Assembly (NCBI GenBank): GCA_964648115.1
Contig: CAZYME010000022.1
Span: 1-43,472, forward strand
Length of the DNA: 43,472 bases
Reading direction: 5' to 3'
Origin: CAZYME01 sp964648115
GTDB lineage: Bacteria; Pseudomonadota; Gammaproteobacteria; Legionellales; Legionellaceae
Below, in pieces: positions 30,895 to 39,646 of this stretch. The position numbers and the translations under genes were made by a program. The number at the start of each line of letters is the position of its first letter. The stretch's first letter is position 1. The notes beneath the pieces were generated by a model. That model saw only the letters and a program-made list of their open reading frames with translations, was not told the DNA's origin and did no database searches.

Positions 30895-32339
30895 TCTTCG
30901 AACAATCCCGACCAGGTCGCCAAGCCACTGCTCAAGCACCGAAAGTTAGCCATAATCAGCAAAATGCAATTCCTGCTGAATATTTGCGAAAAAACCCACC
31001 GCGTTGGCCGGCATGTTCGGAGCTGCAAGTGGTGCGGCATTTTACTCTGTTATCAAAAATGAATTTTTCCATCGATACTAATTTTTATCCGTTGGGTTCA
31101 TGCACGATGAAATATAACCCACGTGGGGTGCATAAAGCCGCGTCGATTCCGGGCTTTATTAATCGCCACCCGCTAGCTGCCTCTGAAGCAAGCCAAGGGT
31201 TCTTAAATGTAATGCACAGTTTGCAAGAGTACCTAGCTGAGATTACTGGCATGCCTGGCGTATCTTTAACACCAATGGCTGGCTCGCAAGGTGAATTTGC
31301 CGGTGTCGCGATGATTAAAGCTTATCATCAGTCACGTGGTGACAGCGCTCGCGATGAAATCTTAATTCCAGACGCCGCTCATGGCACAAACCCGGCCTCA
31401 GCTGTGATGTGTGGTTTTAAAGTAGTCGAAATCCCTACGGGCCCTGATGGGGATATGAACCTTGAAGAATTACGCCAAAAAATAGGGCCCAGAACTGCGG
31501 GTATTATGCTTACCAATCCCTCTACTTTGGGATTGTTTATGCGACAAATTAAAGAGGTCGCTAGCATGGTGCATCAAGCGGGAGGCTTGTTATATTACGA
31601 TGGTGCGAATTTAAATGCCATTCTCGGCAAGGTAAGACCTGGCGATATGGGATTTGATGTTATGCATTTAAATTTACATAAAACATTTGCCACACCCCAT
31701 GGTGGAGGCGGTCCTGGTGCAGGTCCGGTAGCTGTTGGTAAGCGATTACTACCTTTTTTACCGTTGCCAATTGTGATGAAAGAAAATGAACAATACCGCT
31801 GGGCTGATCGAACTGATTTCCCACAAAGTATTGGTCGCTTATCATGTTTTATGGGTAATGCGGGGATTTTACTGCGCGCTTATTTTTATATCCGAGTTTT
31901 AGGAAAAGAAGGGTTATTGCGTGTTTCGGAATACGCAACGTTAAATGCCAACTATCTGCTTGCTGAATTAACCAAAGCAGGCTTCACCCCAGCTTATCCT
32001 GGACGGCGTGCTAGCCATGAGTTTCTATTAACGCTAAGCCCTGAGAAAAAGAAATATGGCATTTCTGCCATGGATCTGGCAAAACGCTTACTGGATTACG
32101 GTTTTCATGCACCCACTACGTATTTCCCACTTCTAGTACCAGAGTGCTTGCTCATTGAGCCCACAGAAACGGAATGCAAAGCTGAGCTGGATGGTTTTAT
32201 CAGTGCGATGAAAACGATTCTTCATGAAGCAGAAACAAACCCGGCTTTGTTAAAAGATGCTCCGCATACCTTACCAGTTAAACGCCTTGATGATGTGAAA
32301 GCAGCACGAGAGTTGGATTTGAATTATTTTAGTGATTAA
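30888..32339 (+). CDS. gcvPB: Glycine dehydrogenase (decarboxylating) subunit 2
   Basis: C-terminal, cofactor-bearing half of the split P protein. The 483-residue protein binds pyridoxal phosphate through Lys265 in HLNLHKTFATPHGGGGPGAGPV. Other family segments are NFYPLGSCTMKYNPR, the PLP-site DAAHGTNPASAVMCGF, MLTNPSTLGLF and LLYYDGANLNAILG. AAGGCAAATT precedes the ATG, which lies within the end of the YciI-like gene. It closes the operon; the lipoamide dehydrogenase (L protein) is not encoded here. Confidence 0.97.
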   Translation: MLIFEQSRPGRQATAQAPKVSHNQQNAIPAEYLRKNPPRWPACSELQVVRHFTLLSKMNFSIDTNFYPLGSCTMKYNPRGVHKAASIPGFINRHPLAASEASQGFLNVMHSLQEYLAEITGMPGVSLTPMAGSQGEFAGVAMIKAYHQSRGDSARDEILIPDAAHGTNPASAVMCGFKVVEIPTGPDGDMNLEELRQKIGPRTAGIMLTNPSTLGLFMRQIKEVASMVHQAGGLLYYDGANLNAILGKVRPGDMGFDVMHLNLHKTFATPHGGGGPGAGPVAVGKRLLPFLPLPIVMKENEQYRWADRTDFPQSIGRLSCFMGNAGILLRAYFYIRVLGKEGLLRVSEYATLNANYLLAELTKAGFTPAYPGRRASHEFLLTLSPEKKKYGISAMDLAKRLLDYGFHAPTTYFPLLVPECLLIEPTETECKAELDGFISAMKTILHEAETNPALLKDAPHTLPVKRLDDVKAARELDLNYFSD

Positions 32340-32368
32340 AGCTTGTATGAAGAAGTTCGCTGTACTGT

Positions 32369-32506
32369 TGCGCGAAGCGCCACCGAGTTTAATCTCTCAC
32401 ATAATGTGGCACTTCGTGCGCTTGTTGGGCCGATGGCGCCAGCCTACTGAACAATTAAACGTAGGTTGGCGCCATCGGCCCAACAACTGCGCGAAGCGCC
32501 ACCGAA
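32369..32506. repeat. Compound palindromic element between gcvPB and the cupin gene
   Basis: A near-perfect inverted repeat has 26-bp arms at 32422-32447 and 32461-32486 (TTGTTGGGCCGATGGCGCCA core, one G-T pair) around a 13-nt loop. GCGCGAAGCGCCACCGA occurs at both outer ends in direct orientation, and a degraded inverted copy lies at 32405-32420. The whole gap 32340-32516 between the convergent genes is made of this element. Confidence 0.88.
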
Positions 32507-32516
32507 TACGGCCCTA

Positions 32517-33665
32517 TTAAAATGGAACAATATAAGACTGTGGTTTATGGTCAATAATCCGCTGGGCACTTTCTTTACTGATCCCGGTTGCAGCCGCTAG
32601 TGTTCTTGCTGGCATGTGTTGGGCGCCGTTTAGTAGCGTGATTTCTGACACATCTTTTGAGCCTGTGAAAGACTCATACACTTCCAGATCATTTTGCTCG
32701 ATATTGACGTAAGCGTGGAAAGCACCCACCGGTATAAAAATTAAATCACCTGGTTTGATGATCGCATTAAACACTTTACCGTTGTCATCCATCATGGTGA
32801 AAAATGCGGAGCCTTTGTAGACGTAGAGGAAGGTATCACTGCCTAAATACCAATGTGGTTCACGCATGGTGGCAGGTTTTAGAATGGTTTGTTGTAGTGC
32901 CATTGTTTGTAATGATGGCATTTTTGTGGCGTCTATTCTGCGAATTGCCCCCAGAGGTCCATCATATAAAGGTTGAGCATCCTTGAAGTTACTGGTGTTG
33001 GGGCTTGAAACATTGGCCTGTTCAGGTGTGGAATCAGGGTCATATTCACTCAAGCGATTTACCGTTGATTTCTTAATCGCGGCAATTTCATCTGATGTCA
33101 GGCCTACGGATTTTTCTAACATACGATCTGGCAGTGCAGCCCAGGCTGTTACAAAATCACGATCTGCTGTATTAGGCGAGTTGTAGCTGACTAAGAATGT
33201 TAATTTGTCTTTGTCACCAACATTTTCTAATACGTGTAAGGTAGCTGGTGGGATCATCCAGGTGCCGTTTTTTTCAACAGTAAATACTTCTGCTTTGCCC
33301 TTCCCTCCCCAAATGACAATCCTCATTTTTCCTTCAAGAACGATGCCCACTTCTGTGGCATTCGCGTGCCAATGCGGAACTCGCATGGCGTGGTCAAAAA
33401 GCTTGTAATAAAATAATAAACCGCTTTTGTTACCTTGCAACTGTTGCGCAGTTTCTGCTATACGAATTCCCGCGCTATTTTTAGCAACTTGTCCACTATC
33501 AGGCAAATTTATTCGGTAGGGGAATTCGGCCGAAAGCTGTTCTTGTTTTTGAGATAAAAATTGTTTGATTTTGGAGGTTTCAGCAGGCGGTTGATCTGCC
33601 CAAAGTGTGGTCTGGAGACCACTGCAGGCTACAAATATGGCGGCTTTAAAAAAATCCTTGTTCAT
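32517..33665 (-). CDS. Exported bicupin protein (oxalate decarboxylase-like), second metal site degenerate
   Basis: A 382-residue protein with a signal peptide (KAAIFVACSGLQTTLWA) and two cupin domains. The first keeps the full metal site: VPHWHANATEVGIVLEG (His, His, Glu) and PPATLHVLENV (His). The second has EPHWYLGSDTFLYVYKG, where Tyr and Thr replace a His and the Glu, and GAFHAYVN with the last His. So only two of the four ligands remain. Domain order resembles oxalate decarboxylase/bicupin proteins, but the substrate is unknown. The C-terminal segment (MPARTLAAATGISKESAQRII) is also like that of this family. ATG 33665 shares bases with the aroE stop (TAATG), so the two are translationally coupled. 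Confidence 0.85.
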   Translation of the reverse strand: MNKDFFKAAIFVACSGLQTTLWADQPPAETSKIKQFLSQKQEQLSAEFPYRINLPDSGQVAKNSAGIRIAETAQQLQGNKSGLLFYYKLFDHAMRVPHWHANATEVGIVLEGKMRIVIWGGKGKAEVFTVEKNGTWMIPPATLHVLENVGDKDKLTFLVSYNSPNTADRDFVTAWAALPDRMLEKSVGLTSDEIAAIKKSTVNRLSEYDPDSTPEQANVSSPNTSNFKDAQPLYDGPLGAIRRIDATKMPSLQTMALQQTILKPATMREPHWYLGSDTFLYVYKGSAFFTMMDDNGKVFNAIIKPGDLIFIPVGAFHAYVNIEQNDLEVYESFTGSKDVSEITLLNGAQHMPARTLAAATGISKESAQRIIDHKPQSYIVPF

Positions 33666-34468
33666 TACTTCTCCCTTAAATCATCCAAGATAGGCGCTGT
33701 ATTTGGCATGATACCATGCCAGATGATAAAAGCCTCTGCGGCTTGTTCTACTAGCATGCCCAAACCATCGACCGCCATACAACCTCGCGCTTTTGCCCAA
33801 GCAACAAAGGTGGTGGGCTTGCTTTTGTTGTAAGCTAAATCATAACAAAATGGTTTTGCTGCCATTAGTGATTCTGGTAACGCTAAACTCTTATCATCAA
33901 GGCTTGCGGATGTGGCGTTGATAATCACATCATAAGACTTGCCCTCTAAATCTCTTAAAGCGCAATATTGAGTTTGCGGAAAATCCCGTTGCAAAGCCCT
34001 AGCATTCTCAAGCGTACGATTAACAATGGTTAGTTGAGCCGGGCCAGCTGCAAGCAATGAAGCAAGTACACCGCGCGCGGCGCCACCCGCACCGAACAAA
34101 AGAACATGCTTTCCAGTAAGATTTATATGTCGACTAAGATCACGGAGTAAACCTACCCCATCCGTATTATCAGCATATAAAAGCCCCGCTTGTATCCATA
34201 ACGTATTAGCCGCTCGTGCCTCCAGACAACGCGGGGTAACTTCAGCACTCATAGCAAAAGCTCGTTGTTTACAGGGGAGAGTGATGTTTAGGCCCTTTCC
34301 ACCTTGGGCAAAAAAATCGGTCACTTGTTGTTCGAATTGATTTATATCAATTTGGATTTTTTCATAGTTTAGTGTTACGCCTGTTTGTTTAGCAAACAAT
34401 TGGTGGATGACAGGTGATAAGCTGTGTGAGATAGGGTTGCCCATGACTGCGTATTTATTGGAGTGCAT
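33665..34468 (-). CDS. aroE: Shikimate 5-dehydrogenase
   Basis: Reduces 3-dehydroshikimate with NADPH in aromatic amino acid synthesis. With ATG 34468 the protein has 267 residues, matching the family. NPISHSLSPVIHQLF binds shikimate, LNITLPCKQRAF carries the catalytic Lys, ADNTDGVGLLRDL carries the paired Asp, and LFGAGGAARGVLASL is the NADP site. The open frame runs 37 codons further upstream, but those residues (SPRRRGSI, WMDPRLRGDD) are encoded by the palindromic repeat at 34491-34579 and are a well-known type of false extension. AAGG lies about 10 nt before the chosen ATG. The stop overlaps the start of the cupin gene. Confidence 0.95.
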   Translation of the reverse strand: MHSNKYAVMGNPISHSLSPVIHQLFAKQTGVTLNYEKIQIDINQFEQQVTDFFAQGGKGLNITLPCKQRAFAMSAEVTPRCLEARAANTLWIQAGLLYADNTDGVGLLRDLSRHINLTGKHVLLFGAGGAARGVLASLLAAGPAQLTIVNRTLENARALQRDFPQTQYCALRDLEGKSYDVIINATSASLDDKSLALPESLMAAKPFCYDLAYNKSKPTTFVAWAKARGCMAVDGLGMLVEQAAEAFIIWHGIMPNTAPILDDLREK

Positions 34469-34490
34469 TTGGTTTTGCCTTCTATGAAAT

Positions 34491-34579
34491 TTGTCGTCCC
34501 CGCGAAGGCGGGGATCCATCCACAAAGCTGGCAATGTGCTACGCAGAAGAATGGATCCCCGCCTTCGCGGGGACGACAA
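34491..34579. repeat. Family C palindrome, 29-bp perfect arms
   Basis: Arms at 34491-34519 (TTGTCGTCCCCGCGAAGGCG, then GGGATCCAT) and 34551-34579 are exact reverse complements around a 31-nt loop. Each arm also holds its own CCCCGC...GCGGGG hairpin. It sits between pepN and aroE and is read through as protein in both open frames that cross it, giving (M)SSPRRRGSI peptides on both strands. Confidence 0.95.
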
Positions 34580-34639
34580 TGGTAGTGTCGCTCCTCAGCA
34601 AGAATGGGTCAGAGAAAAAGTCGCATGGACAAAAAGCCC

Positions 34640-37222
34640 TTATCCCACCAAGCTCTTCAAAACCAATTCGCGCAAATCTCGCGACAACTCCACCGCGGCT
34701 AAGCGCTCCAACTGTTGCTTGATTAACTTCTGCCTTGTTGCGTCCAAACGCTGCCAGCGGGTAAGTGGGGTTGCCAAACGGGCTGCTATTTGTGGGTTTA
34801 TTTTATCCATCTTCAACAACATATCGGTTAAAAACGCATAACCACTGCCATCTGCTGCGTGGAAATGGCGGGGGTTATTTTGTGAAAATGCGCCGATTAA
34901 CGAACGGACTTTATTGGGATTTTTAATATTAAAAGCTGGATGTGCCAAGAGTTTTTTTACATTTGCCAACGTATGCGGTAGCTCACAACTGGCTTGCAAG
35001 GCGAACCATTTATCGAGTACCAATTCATTTTTTTCCCACTGCTGGTAAAAGCTCTGAATGGCCCTCTCACCCACTGGGGCTTGTGAGCAATTAACTAATA
35101 GCGCAAAACTGGTAATTTGATCTGTCATTGTTTCAGCTTTAGCAAATTGTTGCTGGCATACGGTCAATGCTTCCGCTTCGCGTGCTTTCATCATCAACGC
35201 TAGACAAACATTGCGCAATTTTCGTCGACTATATGCCTGCCCGTTCATTGCATGATCTTCTTGCCTCCACAGAGATTCGTATTTAGCCTTAAGCTCTGCA
35301 AATAAAACTCGACCAAGTTCTGCACGGTAAAAATCACGGGCGGCCTCGACTTTTTCAACATCAATGTCTTTTAGTACAGCAACCAGATCTTCAAAACTGG
35401 GAGGAGTTAACAATTCAGCACGTAATTCAGCATCTAATGATTCATCTGCTAACACATGCCGATAGGCTTCTATAAGGGCTTTAGGAATATGCCAGTCTTT
35501 ACGAGGAGAATGATAACAATTGCTAATACAAGCTAGCGCCAGGTTTTGAGCCGCATCCCACTTGGCAAAACCATCTGTTTCAAAGCGTAGCAACGCTAAT
35601 TGCTCATCTTGGTTTAGCTCACGATGTAACATGACTGGAGCAGAAAACCCACGTAACAATGAAACAATCGGTTTTTCAGTCAAATGTTCAAACTTAAACG
35701 TTTGTTCTTTTTCTCGTAACTCCAGAACAGAATTCTTTATCGGCATTTCTTTGCCGCTTGCATTAAATAACGCTATTCGTATGGGAATATGAAAGGGTTT
35801 TTTATCTTTGCATTCTGGCGTTGGCGGGCATGTCTGTGCAAAAGAAAGCTCTAAACAACCATCTCGATAATGACTTTTCACCGTTACCACTGGCGTTCCT
35901 GCTTGGCTATACCAGAGTTTAAATTGCGTGAGGTCAACACTATTAGCATCCTCCATCGCCGCAACAAAATCATCAATAGTTACAGCTTGCCCATCATGAC
36001 GTTCAAAATACAAATCCATTCCGCGCCGAAACCCTTCTTTACCTAGGAGTGTGTGTTGCATACGGATAACTTCGGAGCCTTTGTTGTAAACAGTGGCAGT
36101 GTAGAAGTTATTAATTTCTTGATAGGAGTCTGGCCGAACGGGATGCGCCATACTGCCTGCATCTTCGGGAAATTGTGTATTACGTAAGATTTTGACATCG
36201 AGAATACGATTTACATCACGTGAACCCATATCGCGAGAAAATTCTTGATCACGAAATACCGTTAAACCCTCTTTTAAGCTCAATTGAAACCAATCACGAC
36301 AGGTCACTCGATTCCCTGTCCAATTGTGGAAATATTCATGACCTACTACGCCTTCAATATCACCATAATCTTGGTCCGTTGCAGTATCAGGGCGTGCAAG
36401 AATATATTTTGAGTTAAAAATATTTAACCCTTTGTTTTCCATCGCTCCCATATTGAAATCACTGACGGCGACAATCATAAAAATATCCAGATCATATTCG
36501 CGACCAAACTCTTCCTCATCCCAGCGCATCGCGTTTTTAACCGACTCCATCGCATGTGCGCATTTATCTTCATTGCCAGGTTCTACATAAATATGTAAAT
36601 CAACTTTTCTTCCAGAACAGGTGATAAATTGATCTGTAACGCATGCAAGCTTTCCAGCGACTAAAGCGAAGAGATACGCTGGTTTTTTGAATGGATCCTG
36701 CCATAAAACCCAGTGCCGGCCGTCGTTTGTATCACCTGAATCCTTCAGGTTTCCATTGGATAACAAAACTGGATAACGGGCTTTATCCGCGCTAATGCGT
36801 GTAGTGTAGGTGGCCAATACATCGGGTCTATCTAAAAAGAACGTCATGCGCCTAAAGCCTTGAGCCTCGCATTGGGTACAAAATAATTGGTGAGAGCGAT
36901 AAAGGCCGGATAATTTTGTATTTTCCTGGGGTCGAATACGGGTAACTACTGTGAGGTTCACTGAATCTGGACAGTCAGTAATAATTAAATCCCCGCCCTC
37001 TAAGCGATAGGCTTTTTTATCTAGTAATTGGTCGTTTAAGTGAATACTGATAAGTTCAAGTTCATCGCCATACAAATGCAGTTCACCTGGATGCTGACGC
37101 TTCAGCTGCATACGATTGGTAACCAACGCATGATCGTCAAATAAATCAAAATTTAAATCGACGGTTACTGCTGAAAAAGAGGAAGGTTGGTAGTCTTTCC
37201 GGTAAATCGTTACATCTGACAT
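34640..37222 (-). CDS. pepN: Aminopeptidase N (M1 family)
   Basis: Broad-specificity cytoplasmic zinc aminopeptidase in late protein turnover. The 860-residue protein is collinear with E. coli PepN (870). GAMENKGLNIFN is the exopeptidase motif. HEYFH (295-299) in VVGHEYFHNWTGNRVTCRDWFQLSLKEGLTVFRDQEF gives the zinc ligands and the catalytic Glu296, with the third ligand Glu in KEGLTV. NRILDVKILRNTQFPEDAGSMAHPVRPDSY is also typical. GGAG stands about 10 nt before ATG 37222. It is transcribed towards aroE; the repeat at 34491 separates them. Confidence 0.97.
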   Translation of the reverse strand: MSDVTIYRKDYQPSSFSAVTVDLNFDLFDDHALVTNRMQLKRQHPGELHLYGDELELISIHLNDQLLDKKAYRLEGGDLIITDCPDSVNLTVVTRIRPQENTKLSGLYRSHQLFCTQCEAQGFRRMTFFLDRPDVLATYTTRISADKARYPVLLSNGNLKDSGDTNDGRHWVLWQDPFKKPAYLFALVAGKLACVTDQFITCSGRKVDLHIYVEPGNEDKCAHAMESVKNAMRWDEEEFGREYDLDIFMIVAVSDFNMGAMENKGLNIFNSKYILARPDTATDQDYGDIEGVVGHEYFHNWTGNRVTCRDWFQLSLKEGLTVFRDQEFSRDMGSRDVNRILDVKILRNTQFPEDAGSMAHPVRPDSYQEINNFYTATVYNKGSEVIRMQHTLLGKEGFRRGMDLYFERHDGQAVTIDDFVAAMEDANSVDLTQFKLWYSQAGTPVVTVKSHYRDGCLELSFAQTCPPTPECKDKKPFHIPIRIALFNASGKEMPIKNSVLELREKEQTFKFEHLTEKPIVSLLRGFSAPVMLHRELNQDEQLALLRFETDGFAKWDAAQNLALACISNCYHSPRKDWHIPKALIEAYRHVLADESLDAELRAELLTPPSFEDLVAVLKDIDVEKVEAARDFYRAELGRVLFAELKAKYESLWRQEDHAMNGQAYSRRKLRNVCLALMMKAREAEALTVCQQQFAKAETMTDQITSFALLVNCSQAPVGERAIQSFYQQWEKNELVLDKWFALQASCELPHTLANVKKLLAHPAFNIKNPNKVRSLIGAFSQNNPRHFHAADGSGYAFLTDMLLKMDKINPQIAARLATPLTRWQRLDATRQKLIKQQLERLAAVELSRDLRELVLKSLVG

Positions 37223-37339
37223 GTTTTGGCGCTCCTAATTAAGGAAAATCTACTGATTAAAATTCAATCATTTGATTATTAATCATAATTTAATTAAAAA
37301 AATATGCAAAATAGATTATTCCTAGCGATCAAATTTCGC

Positions 37340-37346
37340 CTATACT
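37340..37346 (+). promoter_or_regulatory. Possible RpoS-type -10 for the prkA operon
   Basis: CTATACT matches the extended stationary-phase (sigma-S) -10 consensus, and no good -35 is visible, as allowed for that factor. The space from 37223 to 37471 otherwise holds AT-rich DNA with the palindrome TGATTATTAATCA near 37271. In E. coli the prkA homologue yeaG is RpoS-dependent, which fits. Confidence 0.4.
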
Positions 37347-37471
37347 GAAATTAAAAGTGATTTTCTCGCGTTTGCTCGCGAAATGCAAAAAAGGTTAAGG
37401 GATTGTTCGAAAATTCTATCGTACTTGGTGCTCAGGATTTTTGAGAGGATACAGTAAAAGGGGATGACTGA

Positions 37472-39403
37472 ATGAATACACAAGATTTCTTAGCAGGCTA
37501 CACACGCCGCTTCGTGGATAATAAAGAAGAAGAAATGAGTTTGGATGAGTATCTGGAATTATGCAAAACTGATCCAGCCGCCTATGCAAACCCTGCCCAA
37601 CGCCTGTTAATGGCCATTGGCGAACCTGAAATGATGGACACCCGCCATGACCCCGTATTATCCCGTATCTTCTCCAATAAAATCATCCCGCATTATACCG
37701 TATTTGATGACTTTTACGGCATGGAAGAACCTATCGAGCAAATTGTTGGCTTTTTGAAACACGCCGCACAAGGGCTTGAGGAAACCAAACAGGTTCTGTA
37801 TTTACTTGGGCCAGTCGGTGGTGGTAAATCCTCTCTTGCTGAAAAGCTTAAAGATTTAATGCAAAAAACTCCATTCTATGCCATTAAAGGCTCGCCAGTT
37901 TTTGATTCACCTCTCTCCTTATTTAACCTAGAAGAAGACGGGGAATTACTGCAAGAGCGCTTTGGCATTCCCAGCCGCTACTTGCGCTATGTTATGTCCC
38001 CCTGGGCAATAAAAAGATTGCATGAATTCAATGGGGATATTAATCAATTTCGCGTCGTTAAAATCAGACCATCTCGCATGAAACAGATTGCAGTTGCTAA
38101 AACTGAGCCTGGTGATGAAAACAACCAAGATATTTCATCTTTAGTAGGTAAAGTCGATATTCGTAAGCTCGAAGAGTTCTCACAAGATGACCCTGATGCA
38201 TACAGCTACTCCGGCGGTCTCTGTCGCGCAAACCGCGGGCTGCTAGAATTTGTGGAAATGTTTAAAGCGCCGATTAAAGTGCTACATCCTTTGCTAACAG
38301 CCACCCAAGAAGGGAATTACAACGGTACGGAAGGCTTATCGTCTATCCCATTTGAAGGCATTATAGTAGCGCATTCCAACGAAGCGGAATGGCAGACTTT
38401 CCGCAATCATAAAAACAATGAAGCATTTATCGATCGGATTAATATCGTCAAAGTTCCTTATTGTTTACGTGTTTCTGAGGAACTAAAAATCTATCGTAAA
38501 CTGATTGAAAATAGCTCGTTAACACAAGTCCCTTGCGCCCCTGGCACACTGGATATGTTGGCACAATTCTCCGTATTGACGCGTTTAAAAGAGCCACAAA
38601 ACTCCAGCATTTACTCTAAACTGCGGGTTTATAATGGCGAAAGCTTGAAGGACACCGATCCTAAAGCCAAGTCCTATCAAGAGTACCGAGACTTTGCCGG
38701 TGTTGATGAAGGAATGAACGGGATTTCCACGCGATTTGCTTTCAAAATTCTTTCCAAAGTATTTAATTTTGACCACACCGAAATTGCAGCGAACCCTGTG
38801 CATTTACTGTATGTGTTGGAACGCCAAATCGAACAAGAACAATTACCGCAAGAAATGCACGAGCGCTATTTGAACTTTATCAAAGAATATTTATCACCTA
38901 AATATGTGGAATTTATTGGTAAAGAAATTCAAACAGCTTATTTAGAGTCCTACTCTGAATATGGGCAAAATATTTTTGACCGTTACATTACATATGCAGA
39001 CTTCTGGATCCAAGACCAAGATTACCGTGACCCAGACACCGGAGAAATTTTTGACCGTGCGGCCCTTAATTCCGATTTGGAAAAAATTGAAAAACCGGCG
39101 GGCATTTCTAATCCAAAAGATTTCCGTAATGAGGTGGTTAACTTTGTGTTACGAGCCCGTGCAAACAATCATGGTAAGAATCCAAAATGGAACAGCTATG
39201 AAAAGTTGAAATCAGTCATTGAAAAGAAAATGTTTACCAATACGGAAGATTTACTGCCGGTTATCTCTTTCAATGCGAAGTCTTCTGAAGATGATAAGAA
39301 AAAACACGCAGAATTTATCGCCCGCATGGTGGACAAGGGTTATACCGCGAAACAAGTTAGATTACTTTGCGAATGGTACTTGCGTGTACGTAAATCGCAA
39401 TAG
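37472..39403 (+). CDS. prkA: PrkA family serine protein kinase (YeaG)
   Basis: Stress- and starvation-linked protein of 643 residues with an N-terminal AAA+-like domain and a C-terminal PrkA kinase-like domain. The P-loop GPVGGGKS is at 113-120 in YLLGPVGGGKSSLAEKLK. GLCRANRGLLEFVEMFKAPIKVLHPLLTATQEGNY and the sensor-like FIDRINIVKVPYCLRVSEE match PrkA of Bacillus and YeaG of E. coli. PrkA from Bacillus has been reported both as a kinase and as an AAA protease. GGGGATGA precedes the ATG. It is followed by yeaH and spoVR; this trio is widely conserved and thought to act together in sustained nitrogen or stationary-phase stress. Confidence 0.96.
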   Translation: MNTQDFLAGYTRRFVDNKEEEMSLDEYLELCKTDPAAYANPAQRLLMAIGEPEMMDTRHDPVLSRIFSNKIIPHYTVFDDFYGMEEPIEQIVGFLKHAAQGLEETKQVLYLLGPVGGGKSSLAEKLKDLMQKTPFYAIKGSPVFDSPLSLFNLEEDGELLQERFGIPSRYLRYVMSPWAIKRLHEFNGDINQFRVVKIRPSRMKQIAVAKTEPGDENNQDISSLVGKVDIRKLEEFSQDDPDAYSYSGGLCRANRGLLEFVEMFKAPIKVLHPLLTATQEGNYNGTEGLSSIPFEGIIVAHSNEAEWQTFRNHKNNEAFIDRINIVKVPYCLRVSEELKIYRKLIENSSLTQVPCAPGTLDMLAQFSVLTRLKEPQNSSIYSKLRVYNGESLKDTDPKAKSYQEYRDFAGVDEGMNGISTRFAFKILSKVFNFDHTEIAANPVHLLYVLERQIEQEQLPQEMHERYLNFIKEYLSPKYVEFIGKEIQTAYLESYSEYGQNIFDRYITYADFWIQDQDYRDPDTGEIFDRAALNSDLEKIEKPAGISNPKDFRNEVVNFVLRARANNHGKNPKWNSYEKLKSVIEKKMFTNTEDLLPVISFNAKSSEDDKKKHAEFIARMVDKGYTAKQVRLLCEWYLRVRKSQ

Positions 39404-39439
39404 GGGAATAAAGGCGGAGCAACTCTAGCAAATTTAGGT

Positions 39440-39578
39440 TCCTCTCCCATTGATGGGAGAGGATGCCCAACAGGGCAGGTGAGGGTAGATCAAATCAAAA
39501 ACATACTTTTGTTATAAATTTTTGATCACCCCTCATCCGCCCTCTCGGGCACCTTCTCCCCTCGCGGGGCGAAGGATC
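39440..39578 (+). repeat. Family B repeat, full copy 2
   Basis: Begins TTCCTCTCCCATTGATGGGA, continues with GCCCAACAGGGCAGGTGAGGG, and ends CTCCCCTCGCGGGGCGAAGG. It contains a central inverted pair (GATCAAA with TTTGATC, about 39489-39524) not intact in copy 1. It fills most of the 243-bp space between prkA and yeaH, in the orientation of these genes. Confidence 0.88.
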
Positions 39579-39646
39579 ACCTTGTGCAGATATGAGAGTC
39601 GCACCCCAATAAAGGTTAGGTTGCTGTAAACATCTAGGACGATGTA

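Noticed and set aside
34491..34841. 116-codon plus-strand frame beginning SSPRRRGSI
   Set aside because: It is the palindromic repeat followed by antisense of the pepN 3' end; the same peptide appears on both strands because of the palindrome.
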